A model generated the notes under the pieces. The model worked only from the letters and a program-made list of their open reading frames with translations. It ran no database searches and was not told where the DNA came from. A DNA stretch of 48,428 nt from Polytrichum commune (Eukaryota; Streptophyta; Polytrichopsida; Polytrichales; Polytrichaceae). The DNA is taken from the NCBI GenBank assembly GCA_950295325.1, contig OX485804.1, positions 50,222,001 through 50,270,428 on the forward strand, read 5' to 3'. The position numbers were made by a program, and so were the translations under genes. Each line of letters begins with the position of its first letter. Positions within the stretch are counted from its first letter, which is position 1. Positions 29,641 through 42,220 of this stretch are shown in pieces.

Positions 29641-32600
29641 TGGAGTTAGTTAGTTGGTTGGCGGCTTTGGAAACATCACAGAAGTGACCGAAGATCACGA
29701 GATGAAATGGATTACCACATAGATCAATATCAAAGCGAAGAGATCAGGTAGTAGCATCGTGTACAATCTCCACATTGACCTTCTATTTGCCAGATTGTTG
29801 TTCATTAAGGTTCTACTTACAGAGTGATAATCAACTTCACTAAGGTTGTTGCTTTGCTTATCATTGAGTTACTAGTTTGCATCTTAGGATTGATTACTTT
29901 CATCTAATATAGGATTTGGGATTTTGTTTATGTTGTGTTTTTGTTTGTGAACTGGATAGTGGTGGCTAGTTGTTGTTTGAATTTCACCGTTCTCCTGCAA
30001 GCGCATGTTTGTGTGGACGTTGTTTCGAGTGCATTGGTATAGCTATGTGATTTTGAGGAGTTGCGCAAAGCACCAATCTTCAAAGAGCTTTTCTCTGGCA
30101 TTCTTTCCAGGGGGAACTGGATTTGAATAGTGCAACACAAATAAAGCAGGACGAGGAAATTCTTGTAGTTTTTACCACCGGCAAAGAGATGTAGCTTCAT
30201 ATTTACGGTTCAATTTCAACTATTGAGCAAATTCTCTCGCCACCATCTTCTATCCATTTGATGTATATTTGTTAGTCGTGGAGTGCACTGCTCACCATGT
30301 GTCCCTGCCAATCCATAATTATTTATTTGTGGGAGTCTAAGTAACCCCTACTATGAGATCTTGATGTTTGTATCTTTTTTTTTGTCGTACATCGCTTGTT
30401 TCTTTGGTACATGATTGGACACTAAGGTGTGGGACAAGGTTCCAAAGGTTTGTTTTGATTTGCATACCCTAAACCCACCTGCACAAACTTGAAGGGAACC
30501 ATAAGACTTTTGCATACCTGTAATGGTTGTAGTTTTTTTAGTGTTTGGGTTAGACTTTTACGGAGCGGGTGTTGTGAGAACACACTCACTCTTTTTGTGT
30601 TTCCACCTTAAGCCTCCTTTTTTGATGCATGAAGGTTATGTTATATGGGTTGTTAAATTGCAAATTTTAAAGCAAATTTTAAATTGCATTATGCTTAAGT
30701 ATCCTTGTGTTCTTCATCACTTGTAATTGTATGGTGTCATTCATGTCATGGTCTTGGAACAAAATGCATCATGTTATCACACTCGTTCTTCTGTGATGTG
30801 GTTAACGATACATATATTTTGCACAAGTTAAGCTTTGTTTTGGTAAGCATAAGTCTTTCACATGTATGATAAGTTTTCATACTTTGTTTTTAAAATGGTA
30901 TGTATGTTTTATGCTTTTTTGTTGCCATGTTTTTTCCCATCACTTTTGCATTGCATACACTTTTAGATTGATTTTTTTTTTAATTATAAGGAATGTAGAC
31001 TACAAAGAATTATATTGATATGGGCAATATAAGTAATGGTAGGTGCAAAAAATAGGCCATTTTAGAGAATTAAGTAATTATATGGAGCTTATAATTCGTG
31101 CCTTGGAGGTAAATAGCCCTTAAACAAATAGCCCTCCACTGCACATGACGCACAAAAATCCTATTGAGTGACCTACCCAAGCATTTACTTGAACAATAAG
31201 TTCAATACAAAGAGATAATTGATTTAATTATGCTACCTAAATTATACTTGAACAAAGTATGTAACAAAGATAACCATTGGGTGATTTAGTGTGGGTCAAG
31301 AGCATTTGTAGGATTTTGGTGAATAGGAGAAGAAGCAGGTACATATCACATGCCTAAAATTTCTCTAAATAACTGTATGTATGTATGTATGTGATGATGT
31401 GTACAATTTGGATGATCTTATGAATGAGATGTTTTGGTGTGGATGTAATAATTAGGGAGTGGTTTTAACATTATTAGCCTCTTGAAACGCCTCATAATCC
31501 TCACTAAGTGGAGAAAACTCATTGAACTCCATTCTCAAACAACGGATCCTCAATTACCATGCTACAAGCAATGTCATGCAATGATAAATCAAGGTGTCTG
31601 ATAATGGTTGTTCCCCCTCGACATATTTTGGTATAGAAACCATCTCAAGATACCATGTTGTTTCAAATTGTGTGACAAGGTAGTAAATGTTACTAGCTAT
31701 AAGGAGAACCTTCATAGAGGATCCACCCCTTGGACTACGTACAAGTATAGATGCCTCGCTGCTTTGACGATGCACATATTTTCTCTTGAGATGCTAATTG
31801 CCATGATTGAATTGTTGGTGCACTTCTTAGACAAACGAGGACCAGATTTTGTCACAATGACAAGAAACTTGCAAGAACAGTAACCTCTCATTGTAAAATA
31901 ACATGGCACAAATGGTAAAAACCTACAACAATACACCAAAAAAAATGGCATTGTACAACAATCTGCACCACGTAAATGACACATGTGGACAACCTACCAA
32001 AAAACACCGGAGTGACATGTCAAAGATAAGTAGGACATGGTGGGAAGGATGAAAAAGCCAACCTATAGAGAAGGAACATCTAGAAGATACCTTGCCCCCA
32101 CACGATTAAGCTAGGTAAACACCAATATGTGTTGTAATCTACTAGGTTGTTCTAGCAAGCAACGACATCGTTATCTCTGCTGGCCACCACTCTCTAGAAC
32201 AATCCAGTAGCTTACAATGCATAATGTTGCTCCCAACAACGTTAACTTTACATAGTTTATAACTTTAATAAGCAGTGAACGTTGTGTATTGTAGGCACAT
32301 GTATCCAGTGGGAATCATTCCTAGAGGATGTCTCCGAGATAACCTTTACATCCACCTTCAACTTGAATATGGGTTTTATTTGAATGATACGCCAATGGTA
32401 ATTGTCTAATGCTTGGTTGTATTTCATTAATATCATGTGGCTGATGGCATCGACCCCTTTAGGTGTTGAGATTGGTAGTAGGTACCCACCGCTCAAAGCA
32501 TGTGTAGGGCAGAGTGATCACATCGAGACTTAACTTTAATGCATGGCTTAAGAGTGCTTATGGTGCAAAGTCCAAGATTTTCACAATCATTCAACCTCTC

Positions 32601-33413
32601 CTTTTGTCTTTGTCGTTGCATTCAAACCCCTAATTGAAATCCTATACAATATGGTTTAGGGACACCGGATAGGAAAAAAAGTGCATTATGTTCTTTGAAT
32701 TTTCTAGAGAAGCACAATCTTTGGAATCAAATTGCAAACATTGAACTGGGTAGAATTTCACATGGTAAATCCACAACGTGTAATTTCAAAAATTTGGCAC
32801 CATGGCAGTAAATGCTCCTTAGTCTTATTTGCCAACAAAAGTAGAAATGTTGCAATGGTGCACAACTAATTAATGTTCAGGGTGAATTTGGATGTATGCC
32901 GCTCGCCCACTAGATTCTAGATAATAATGGGTTGGATGTGTTCTCATGAAGATAACAAAAACAAGCAACCAATCACAATCTGGTCGCCTACTTGAATGTG
33001 GAGGGCTATGACTATGGGCCACTAGACTTTCATGCGACCACTAATTAAACACCAAAAATAACAATAGTTGTTTGGCACATATGAGCACTATTGTAGTACG
33101 TTTACCAATTCGACACTAATTGAACTATTTTAATAAAAAACATTTTTTAAAACATTTTTATTTTAAAACATAAAAAATAATAGGAAATAAACGATTTTTT
33201 AAAACCCGGGATTACACAATCTAAAAATAGAACACATAATAATTATTGGCCAATAAAAGGCTGATATGGTAAAGGTGTTACGATATCCTATCATATTTCA
33301 TGTGCATTTGTCCTTATTCCCACCAGAGTGTGGTGGACAAGAGGCATACATGGAAACTCACCCTGAGTAAGTAATCCTGGTGAAGGACTGCTCATGAACA
33401 TGTTATTGAATGC
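29641..33413. other. Long gene-free interval
   Basis: AT-rich sequence (about 3.8 kb) with no coding frame I can support on either strand. A 90-codon minus frame at 29928-30200 has no family features. Poly-T and poly-A tracts are common, especially around 33120-33200. Confidence 0.5.
31374..31393. repeat. TATG microsatellite
   Basis: Four to five consecutive TATG units, then GTGATGATGTG. Confidence 0.8.
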
Positions 33414-33416
33414 TAA

Positions 33417-33859
33417 GGGGCGGTTTACACTATGGACCATGAAGTCGTCCCACGGCCGTCTAAGCGATGTGATTGGACGTTGAAGTCGTCCCGGGACGAC
33501 TTGGGTTTACACCAAGGAAAAAATGGCAGTGACCACGGAGGTTGAGGTCCACAAAATATTATTTTTTAAGCCTACTCTATCCACTGCCATGGTCCAACGG
33601 GTTTTCCGTTGGGACAAGCAAAAGAGGTGGTCCGGGAAAAAGAGCAAGGGCCCATGTCAGAAAAATGCCGTTTTAAGCCTTTTTGGTGCATGGTCATTCT
33701 TCATGGTCCACATTCGGTTTACACCTAGTGAAGGGCCCATGAACCATGAAAACTAATATTTTAGTAACTCGGACCATGGAAGTCGTCCCATGAAGTTGTC
33801 CCACGCAAAATAGGCCTCTTACGTGGGACGACTTCATGGTCCATAGTGTAAACCGCCCC
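33417..33859. mobile_element. 443-bp Tourist-like MITE (PIF/Harbinger type)
   Basis: Perfect 38-bp TIRs start GGGGCGGTTTACAC (33417-33454 and 33822-33859). The TAA target duplication lies at 33414-33416 and 33860-33862. The interior holds further palindromic GAAGTCGTCCC/GGGACGACTT pieces and a second GGTTTACACC. There is no transposase, and short open frames inside are incidental. TAA duplication plus a G-rich terminus fits PIF/Harbinger MITEs. It lies about 0.7 kb upstream of the DUF72 gene. Confidence 0.85.
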
Positions 33860-33862
33860 TAA

Positions 33863-34576
33863 AGCTTCATAAAAATTTTAGGCTACTTAGAAGTTCCATA
33901 AAATCTACGATTTGGTGAAGACGCCAAGTGGCAGACAAGGCTGCTTCAATTTATGATGAGCCTGAGCTCAAGCCACGCAAAGCCTGTAGGGTTTCCCGGA
34001 TGCGCGCTATGAATTTTGCCGTGCTTTCCATCCTCTTCTGACAAGAAATTGCTGTTCTGCCAACATCCATTCTGTTAATTTCCATTTCGATGTTGACTTA
34101 GGATGTGATTTGGCGTAGGTGGCAATTCTTACGTGTTCCATTAAACCCTGGCATGTTCCTACTAAATAGACTTTGATTTTACGGAGCGTTGATTTTCTGA
34201 AATTTTAGTTTCTGTATGATCACGATGCTTCGGACGAAGAGTTCAGTAAGATAAATGCAGTTGGTATACAATTTGTGTGGAAATTATTTTGGATTGTGAT
34301 TTCAGAACCTGTGGGCCAACATTTGCATAGCTGACCTCATGGAATTGTTTCTGTAGTACGTACAGTGCGCGCTCCATGTAGAGATTGACAACAATCTAAA
34401 GCTTTTGAATTACTGAGGTCATCCCGTTGGTTTGGTTGAAGAAAGGGTGAATAAGATTAGCAGTCTGTATGCTTGCCGTCAGAACCAACATCAATCTTGT
34501 GCATATCCACATTCTCTATCCAACCCTTTTGAGTCGCAAATACGAACTATTCTTCTTTCTCAGAGCCTACTGCTAC
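33863..34576. other. Upstream region of the DUF72 gene
   Basis: Probably contains its promoter and leader. No clear TATA box could be assigned. An in-frame ATG at 34469 would add 36 residues (MLAVRTNIN onward). I prefer the ATG at 34577 because the added stretch is hydrophobic and irregular, but either is possible. Confidence 0.45.
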
Positions 34577-36718
34577 ATGAGAACTGGAAAGCGGAGGAAA
34601 AGCGCAAACAATACCCCTCAATGTGAACTTCCAATGGAGCTATACCCGTTTAAATCAACCAAGGAAACACCGAAAGCGGAAGATGTAGCAAGGGTTGATA
34701 AGGAATGTATTGAAGCGGCCCTCAAGCCTTCAAGGAAACGAGTGAGGAGAACAAAAGGTACTTTGCAAATTACAGAGCTCAAAGAAGGATTTTCGGCCAT
34801 TGGCGATGTGACAATGCCTTTTTTTTGACATTATCCGCTTTTGCAGCAGGAAGTAAATTGATCAAGGAGGTTAACCCCGAAGATGGAGCCGATGATTCAA
34901 ATGCACTGGTTGTCACAAGAGGTGGATGCCAGCCATGGCAGTTTCCACAAGAAACAACACGGAAAGGATGGGGTACATTAAGGATAGGCACATCAGGATA
35001 TGTCTACAAACATTGGAAAGACATTGTGTATAGGGAAGGTGTTCCACAGAAGCAGTGGTTCGAGCTCTACACACGACTTTTCGATACCGTAGAAATCAAT
35101 AGCACCTTCTACAAGCTTCCAGCCCCGGAAGTCTTTGAAAGCTGGCGTTGTCAGGCCCCTTCGAAATTTTGCTACGCACTTAAGTTCAGCAGGTGCTGCC
35201 TGATTGTTGCTTTGTGAATTGTATTCAAGCTATTCTGGCAGTAGGATTCAATGACCCTATTTGTGGTGCAGAAGTCTATGTGATTAAGCGCTAACTGTGT
35301 TGCAATCCACTACTTAGTCTGAAGTCTGATGCCTTCACAGCATACATCCCCTAGTCTTTCTCCCACTGTACTCAAAGATTTCTGTTACTGCATAACAATG
35401 ACACCTCCGGTGTTGCCACCATATTTCTATCATGGCGTTGCTTAAATCATCTTTGAGTGGGCCTAATTCTATATGTAGTGCTTTGTAACAGGTATGGAAC
35501 TCAAATGAAACGATTGAAGGATCCCGAGGGTCCCATTTCTCTCTTCCTCGACCGCGCTGCTCGACTTGGTAGTCCTCTACTGGGACCAATATTGGTTCAG
35601 GTAAGTAGCAACTTTGCAATGGAAAATCCACTGTCTGTTGCTTCAATGATGCCACTACCTAATCTTGAAGATTTGTGTTCCTTGTGTCTGGCTAAGATGC
35701 TCTGGATGCTTCACCTCTGTTTCTAAGTGATTTTAAAGGCTCTAGTCCTGCCTCAAGCTCTCCGATCCCTTTCATTTCGTTTGGCATCGTGTCACAACAT
35801 TACTAAAGGTTGTTGATAACGATATCATCCTTGTGTCCATTGAATATCAGTCAACATGCAAATTTTTGTGGTGGTGATGAGTTTTGGCATATGAACGTGG
35901 GCGTGTCCAGCTTCCTCCAAAATTTGATGTGAATCTGGAGCGCCTTAAGTATTTCCTTGCACAAGCGCCACGCCAGTACCGCTGGGCTATAGAATTCAGG
36001 GATTCTAGGTGGCTGATTGAGGATGTCTTTTCTGTATTACGCGACAACAATGCCTCTCTGGTCATTCACGACCGTGAGGACATTCCATCTCCACATCCAC
36101 AGGTGTATCCCTTCCTCTGTAAGCATCCAAGTCAGTAATTACCGACTGTGTATTTCATCCTGGCAATTCTAGACTAGTGGATTCACAACATTCTTGAGTA
36201 ACGTATAGGTATAGTCTCCTGGTGCAACTAGAAGAATTCTTAGGTTATCATGATAACCTAAGGATGATTCTATTTGAATCTAGATAGATGGTTGAAGGCT
36301 TCATGTCTAAAGATAGGCAACAATGAGATGTCGACTAATGAGAGCTTGGCATTTGACTATGCTCGACATTCATGCATGCAATCAAGAATCTTGTTTCTTG
36401 AAGTTTTATTCTTGAAGCTAGAGTAGAAAGGGAGGACCCTCACAAGGCTGCAGAATGTTATGAGTTGAGGACGAGCATGTCGCTTATGGTGTTTTCCAAT
36501 GGCAGGTGGTAACAGCAGATTGGATTTACTTGCGGTTCCATGGCCGCAATTACCAAGAGAGATATACTCTGGAGAATCTTCAAAAGCATGCATCTTGGAT
36601 TCGTGGACAATTGCAAGAAGGTCGGGATGTTTTTGCCTACTTCAACAATGATATGGGCGGTCACGCTGCCTTCAATGCCCTGGAGCTTCGTGGCTTGGTA
36701 TTAGGTCATGAGGATTAA
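34577..36718 (+). CDS. DUF72 (YecE-like) TIM-barrel protein, five exons, apparently intact
   Basis: Exons are 34577-34757, 34847-35192, 35492-35600, 35911-36102 and 36506-36718. All four introns (89, 299, 310 and 403 bp) have GT/AG ends and join in phase, giving 346 residues. Residues 1-60 are a basic extension with KRRK and RKRVRR clusters, possibly nuclear-targeting. The DUF72 fold follows: LRIGTSGYVYKHW (~106-118), FDTVEINSTFYKLP (~139-152), MKRLKDPEGP, LGPILVQLPPKFD, WAIEFRDSRW, TADWIYLRFHGR and YFNNDMGGHAAFNAL (~321-335). Bacterial members are about 270 residues, so this is a full domain plus the N-terminal extension. The biochemical role of the family is not established. No frameshift or stop is present, in contrast to its neighbours. 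Confidence 0.9.
36239..36262. repeat. 24-bp perfect palindrome in intron 4
   Basis: The half-site is CTTAGGTTATCA, followed by its exact complement. An outer TAGAA...TTCTA pair lies a few bases away on each side. It lies in the last intron of the DUF72 gene. Confidence 0.9.
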
Positions 36719-37211
36719 ATTCAGCATCTAACCCATCTTAAGTTGGCAGTGTGACACATCTGGTGGTGAGGTCTTTAACTTGGATGTGTGTTATTCAGAT
36801 ACTTTCTTTCTGCACCCACTTCTTGCAGGATATGAAACATGCAATTAGTACAAGATTAATAGCAAATCCAAATTGTGCTCGTCAGCATTTGCTTCATAAT
36901 TTGTGGAGCTCATTAAAAAAGTGAAGATTCTCATACTCATCAAGTGGGTGATATAGAACCATGTTGACTTATCGAGCCTAGAACGATTAGCATAATTTGA
37001 GCCTGTGGTCCAATCTCATTTGAGCACATGTCTTTTTTGGTGTCCGCTCTTAGATGCACACCTAACTACATACCACTCAAAAATAGGTGTCTAAATAGGA
37101 ATTAGGCAGGTCTACCTTAAGTTCCATACACATGCAATCACCAGTATTTAAGCAACCTCGGCTAGTGGACGATGATGGGTTGTTCCTCTGGGTTGAGTAT
37201 CCTTGACAGAT
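36719..37211. other. 3' flank of the DUF72 gene
   Basis: No coding sequence is seen. The terminator or poly(A) site is probably here but cannot be placed. Confidence 0.4.
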
Positions 37212-37214
37212 TAA

Positions 37215-37778
37215 GGGCCAAGTTCCATGTGCCGGTCCCGGTCCGTTTTTTTCAAAATAAATGGGTGGGCCGGTGAAAAGAGGGTGGTGCCATGTGCCCA
37301 TCCTTCTCACCCAAGGACCGGTACCCCCCATGGATGGGTGTCCCACATTTTGTGTTGTGCAAGAACGGGTGCCAAAGGATCGGCGGTCCTAACGGTCACA
37401 AGAAGGACATGTGCCGGTTAGAAAGCTCCGGTGACCGGATCGGCCGGTCACCTAGGGTATACCCTTGGATACTAAAAGCCACTTTGTTCTTCTAGTCCCT
37501 TCTTTTGAGGAGTACTCCTAGGGAATGTGTATTTTATGATGTTTTCAGAATCTAGATGACCTTCATTGCTGGTGACCTTCATTGCTAGTGACCTTCATAA
37601 AGTGTCATGTCTTATCACTCACCAAATTTAGTTAAAAAGTAGGAAATCGAAATAAACCGGCACCCCACATAGAAGTACCCCTCCATAAAATGGGTGACAT
37701 CACCCATTTTTTGGATGATGTCACCTGTTTCTCAACCATTTAAAAAATGGACCGGGACCGGCACATGGAACTTGGCCC
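37215..37778. mobile_element. 564-bp Tourist-like MITE with TAA duplication
   Basis: TIRs start GGGCCAAGTTCCATGTGCCG and are perfect for 30 bp, then continue with one mismatch into a T-run. TAA lies outside both ends (37212-37214 and 37779-37781). The interior carries a short tandem repeat of GACCTTCATTGCTGGT at about 37559-37600 and many CCGGT words. There is no transposase. Confidence 0.85.
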
Positions 37779-37904
37779 TAAGTGCTTATGGTTTGCTTTG
37801 GAAGGGGCAGAAGGTGGAGTAAAATGAAATGAGATTGATTTTAAAGTCCAGTAAGCCAAAAAGGCTAATGGGATTGAAAGTACATCATGATGGTTTCAAA
37901 CTAA

Positions 37905-38352
37905 CTAATTCTCTAGAGTGGCGCAGTGCGGTAGCCTCTGTGAGATAGAGGCTAATATCAACTTGGTGGTCCAATTGAGAAATAAAGACTTGAGGCTTCC
38001 TTGGATTGCATCCTCAAATAGTGATGAAAATTTATCTCCAATGGGCTTATATAGGGGACATTTAAACACGAAATGTGTCTCATTTTCAACTACCTCTAAT
38101 ATCTCTAGAGGTAGGGATAGTTGACCATTGTCCAGTTTCAATGGCTAATCTATGGTTTGAGGTGTGGTAAGCGGCCATGATCTTGCATTGTGGTGATGTC
38201 AATGGTTGCTTCAAGTACAATTCACATTTGTATTTGAGAAAATCCTTGAGGTTTCTTAGCCTTTGAGTATAAGAAATTGCAAAGGCAATGTGAGGAGCTA
38301 TCTTTGCGCTTGGGGCAATGATGTAGTCAGTGAGGTGAAACTGAGATGCGTC
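37905..38352 (-). pseudogene. LINE (non-LTR retrotransposon) C-terminal relic
   Basis: The minus strand reads HLTDYIIAPSAKIAPHIAFA, then QRLRNLKDFLKYKCELYLKQ, then SNHRLAIETGQWSTI. After a frame change near 38060-38110 it reads EVVENETHFVFKCPLYKPI. The pairing of a LAIE-T/K-G-x-W segment with an E-x-E-x-HF-x-x-x-CPLY segment is characteristic of the region after reverse transcriptase in several LINE lineages. The zinc-binding CxxC part is lost at the frameshift. Reverse transcriptase itself is not present. Confidence 0.6.
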
Positions 38353-40167
38353 AATTGTTGGTTGAAAATTATTTCCAACTTTTTTGCAAGGTCCTTAGGT
38401 TTGGACCTCACAATCCAAAACTAAACTTGGACTAATAATGTAAGCTTAAGGTATTGAGGCCTTAAAGTAACACTTTTCTTTTGGTGACACCTATTTTTCA
38501 CCTATTTTGGTGACTTTACAAATTGTTCAAATACCTTCATGTTATCGAATTCTTTTGTTCAAATATGCAACATGGGTGCTCATGGATGCAAATACACGCG
38601 TAGTTCTACGATCCCCAATGTCAAATACGAGTATATTTTTCTTTTCTCCTTGACCTTGGAGAATGTATAAGATAGGTTGAAAACCCATAAATATGTAAAA
38701 TATGCATTTGCACTTGTTGATGCCCATATAAATTATGTAAATGGTTGTATATTAAGATGATGCATTCTTTAATGGTTAATGTCATTTCGCAATAAGTGTT
38801 GTATTGCATACCTTTACATACATGGGAGTCTTAGTGCTTATTGACATTAGTTCCAATTTCCTAAATTGTGTTGGGCATATGAACAATGTACATGGAATGT
38901 CCATTAATTTTGTATTACCGATTGGTTTCAGAGTCAACATCTGAATGTGCACAACTTTTGGAACTGCGTTGATGTCTTATTGCTACCCCATTATGTTGTT
39001 CATCTCTTGTCTCTAAGATAAATGCGCCTAATTCAGTTACTTATGTTAATTGGACACCTTTATTTGAATGGTATGTGGTTTGGTGTGGCACCAAGAATGA
39101 CACATGACTAATTAAAGAGATTGGATTGCATGCTAAGTTGAAAAATACAACCTTATAAGACCCATCTAACTTAAACCTTATTGGGTTTTTCAGGTGTGAA
39201 TCTTAAATCACATATCAATAATCAAAGTTTACAGCAAGTCTTTGAGAGTCAACTCATTTTCCTTTCCCACTTGGAAAATGTTTCTAATGCAACATTAGTG
39301 GAACATTACATGTCCAGAACCACAATCAGAACATAGCTGCACTTGAATGAGACTTGAATAAAATCACCGCAACGTTCTGTCACAGAGACAACATATTCTT
39401 TGAGATTTTGGATTGCATTTCGGACAAGAGAGGAGTCAGCACTAGTAGAGAACAGGTGGATGGTGGACGTCATGTCTGATTGACATGAGGTGACTTGGAT
39501 TACACATATTTGAATTTTGCAACTTATCAACTCTTAAACTCATCTTTAATCAACATATCCCTAAATCAATGGATAAACAGAAGTTGATCTAAGCTCCATA
39601 TCTATGGACCTCCAATTTAGATTTCAATGTCATTGATTATGTGACTATAGTAGTTGACAAAATATGCCCGTCTCTAGTAGTGGTACTAATTTAATGAAGC
39701 AGATGACAATCAAGACGCTCAGAGTCCTTCCAAATGCCAAGTTTCTTCCGCTTGATAAGTGCAACACTGGGCAGAGGAAAATTAGAATGTAAAGGATGGA
39801 CACTGATCAATTAGTGCATCCAACTAAAATCTGACTGTCGTTCACGGTTACTCTCGAAGAATATTTCTCCTGCAGGGACCTTGAGCGGTCGGCTTCCAAG
39901 CCATACAGTTACCACCATGGAAATTTGAACCCTGCAATACTCAAAGAAAATTAAAAGAAGATACCATGAGACATGAAGACTCGACACACAGGAATCAATA
40001 ATAAAGCATACAAAAACTAACCGATGCATGGATGCAATCAATTGAAGATTGATACCTGATCAAATGAACTTCTGTTCATAATTTAACATATGAACATACA
40101 ATGTTGTTAAGTAGAAAAACATTTAGATCTGGTTTCGTGCTCACGTCCACATCTGAAGCCGCGGAAA
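38353..40167. other. No recognisable gene
   Basis: AT-rich. A minus frame at 39306-39530 (with NAIQNLKEYVVSVTERCGDF) and another at 39811-40041 look only marginally protein-like and lack family signatures. They could be 3' parts of the lipid-transfer-like relic on the same strand, but no in-phase splice was found. Confidence 0.35.
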
Positions 40168-40448
40168 TCATTGCGACAACACTTCCTTCCAAGGTTTAGG
40201 GCATTCGTAATGAGCTGTGGTGAGATGCATGGTGGCTGTGTTAGTTTGGCCTAGTTTGTTGCACATGCAATACTTGTCTGCATTTCGCAATGCCTGACAG
40301 CAAGCTCCGTTATAATGTGGCCACGGGGGGCTTGCGCCCACAATGTAATTCAAGCACGGGGCAAGTGAGGTGGGCTAGCGATTTCCGGCCGAGACGGAGG
40401 TCGGGCCACAACACTAACCAAAAGTAGTACCACAACACAAATTCTCAT
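40168..40448 (-). pseudogene. Non-specific lipid-transfer-protein-like gene, frameshifted
   Basis: From an ATG at 40448 the minus strand encodes a plausible signal peptide, MRICVVVLLLVSVVA. A frame change at about 40360-40385 then leads to LAPCLNYIVGASPPW, ACCQAL, KYCMCNKLG and HYECPKPW, ending in TGA at 40168-40170. The pattern C...CC-x9-CxC...C is that of the plant eight-cysteine (LTP/AAI) fold, whose members are secreted and bind lipids in a cavity. The first cysteine falls at the frameshift and the eighth is missing. The gap between the frames (44 nt if spliced) is too short for a normal plant intron, so a frameshift is more likely. Confidence 0.5.
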
Positions 40449-42068
40449 ATATAGCAGTGACGTGCTTACAAGAAGATCCTACCATTGCCATTGCAACAAC
40501 AAAATGGTCAGTATCTAGCTAAAGGATGACTAAGAGCTTTTAGTGCTGATGAACACATCCACAGCTGATGTGAGTCCACTGTCAAGAAGGATTAGTGTGC
40601 AGAATGCAGGAATGATTCTTGGTTAATTGGGGCAATGGTGCCATGATGAGATTCCTATTATATGCATATTTCGTGAATTCTCATCCTCATAAGCCAACTT
40701 GAATTTCTGTGGTTCAGATCAGTAGGTGAGTGTAAAGTTGACCTTAATCAGTGTCCTTGACCTAGTTTTGAGCACTTGAAAGAAATACGTCAGCACTCAG
40801 GTTGACTTTGAGGGTGCAAGTTTTGGTCACTCAAATGCATGAGTTCTGGGAATATAGGGAAGTTAACCTCTTTTGCTACGTTAGGGGCACCACCAGTTAG
40901 GGTCACCAATGCTAAGGAGTGCTAAGGAGAAGTGTTCGCTTAACAATTTTGAACTTTTATTTGTCCGACCACACTGCTATGTTGTTTATGGTATACATTG
41001 TGGGCATATTATTAGTGTGACTTACCCTTCGCTACAATATAGTGTTTCTCACAGTATACACCATCGCACATTAAAATAGTGTGGAACCTTATACTCGAGG
41101 GAATAGTTTTTACATGAATCTCTGCCCATACCTATAATTTATGCAAGTTTTGTTTTTAGAAACAAAAATGAAAAATTTGGGAAACGATTTTTTTCAATTT
41201 GATCATAATTTACTTTTGAGAATGAAATAAATGTTTTAATTTTGGGTCCAAAACCGTCCAGGTAGGATGGGTATGAGTTGGATCTCCTGTCTGTTGGAAG
41301 TCTCTCAAATGCACACTATTTTTTTATCAAGTTGAAATATTATGACCTTTTGTAGACCTCTGATGTTATATATTGTGGGTTGGAAAGGAGGTGTGCCCCA
41401 TGTATTATCCCCAATGTTTTTAGTGTTGAATTCCTTGTATATAGTGTGGTCCACAATATTTAACATAAGCAATGTAGTTAAGTTAACTACACTAGATATT
41501 GTATTTAATGTCAGATGGTTAAATTTGATGTCGTAGTGGTTACATATTATGATGACGCTTCTTGCAATAAATAAATTTATAGAGGCTTTCATGGATGATA
41601 GAGATTTTGATTAAAAAATCACTCAGTAAGTGACAGTAATTGCAACATTGTAAATCTATAGTGCCCAATTTTTTGACCAGAAATGAAAAAAAAAATTTAG
41701 GTTTACATTTAGTTTTAACAACACTAGACAACCAGTTTCCAATTACTAGTATAAAGCAAGACAATTGAAATTGGTGACATGAAGTAGAGTTTTTAGTAGT
41801 ACTAACTTTTACTTTCTAGCATGGCATGCCCAAAACCCTTTCAGTCTTTGTTTGGGCACATATCTAACTACTGCAACACATGGGATACAACAACTTGAAT
41901 CTCATTCATTTTTCAATTTAAATGTACTTACAAATAAGTGTCCATAAGGTATAATTTTATCACTTTACATGACATATTCTCGGCCCCACCCAATCTGGTC
42001 ACTCAGTTGAATATGATATACAAGATTGATGCACTTACAAATGGTTTTTATTCGAGAGAGTGTAAAAC
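40449..42068. other. No recognisable gene
   Basis: AT-rich intergenic sequence with poly-A and poly-T tracts. No coding frame or long repeat could be supported. Confidence 0.4.
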
Positions 42069-42220
42069 CCAAGATTGTCAATTGGATAAATTTGTCCTTG
42101 GACCATAGCATTCTAAAACATAGGTTGGTCGTTCACTTTCGTATCCAAGATTGTCAATTGGATAAATCTGTCCTTGAACCATAGCATTCTAAAACATAGG
42201 TTGGTCGTTTACTTTCGTAT
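42069..42220. repeat. Two tandem copies of a 76-bp unit
   Basis: 42069-42144 and 42145-42220 both start CCAAGATTGTCAATTGG and differ at three positions. The start of a third copy follows. Confidence 0.9.

Noticed and set aside
35335-35655. 106-codon minus frame across DUF72 exon 3
   Set aside because: Antisense to a well-supported exon and its introns.
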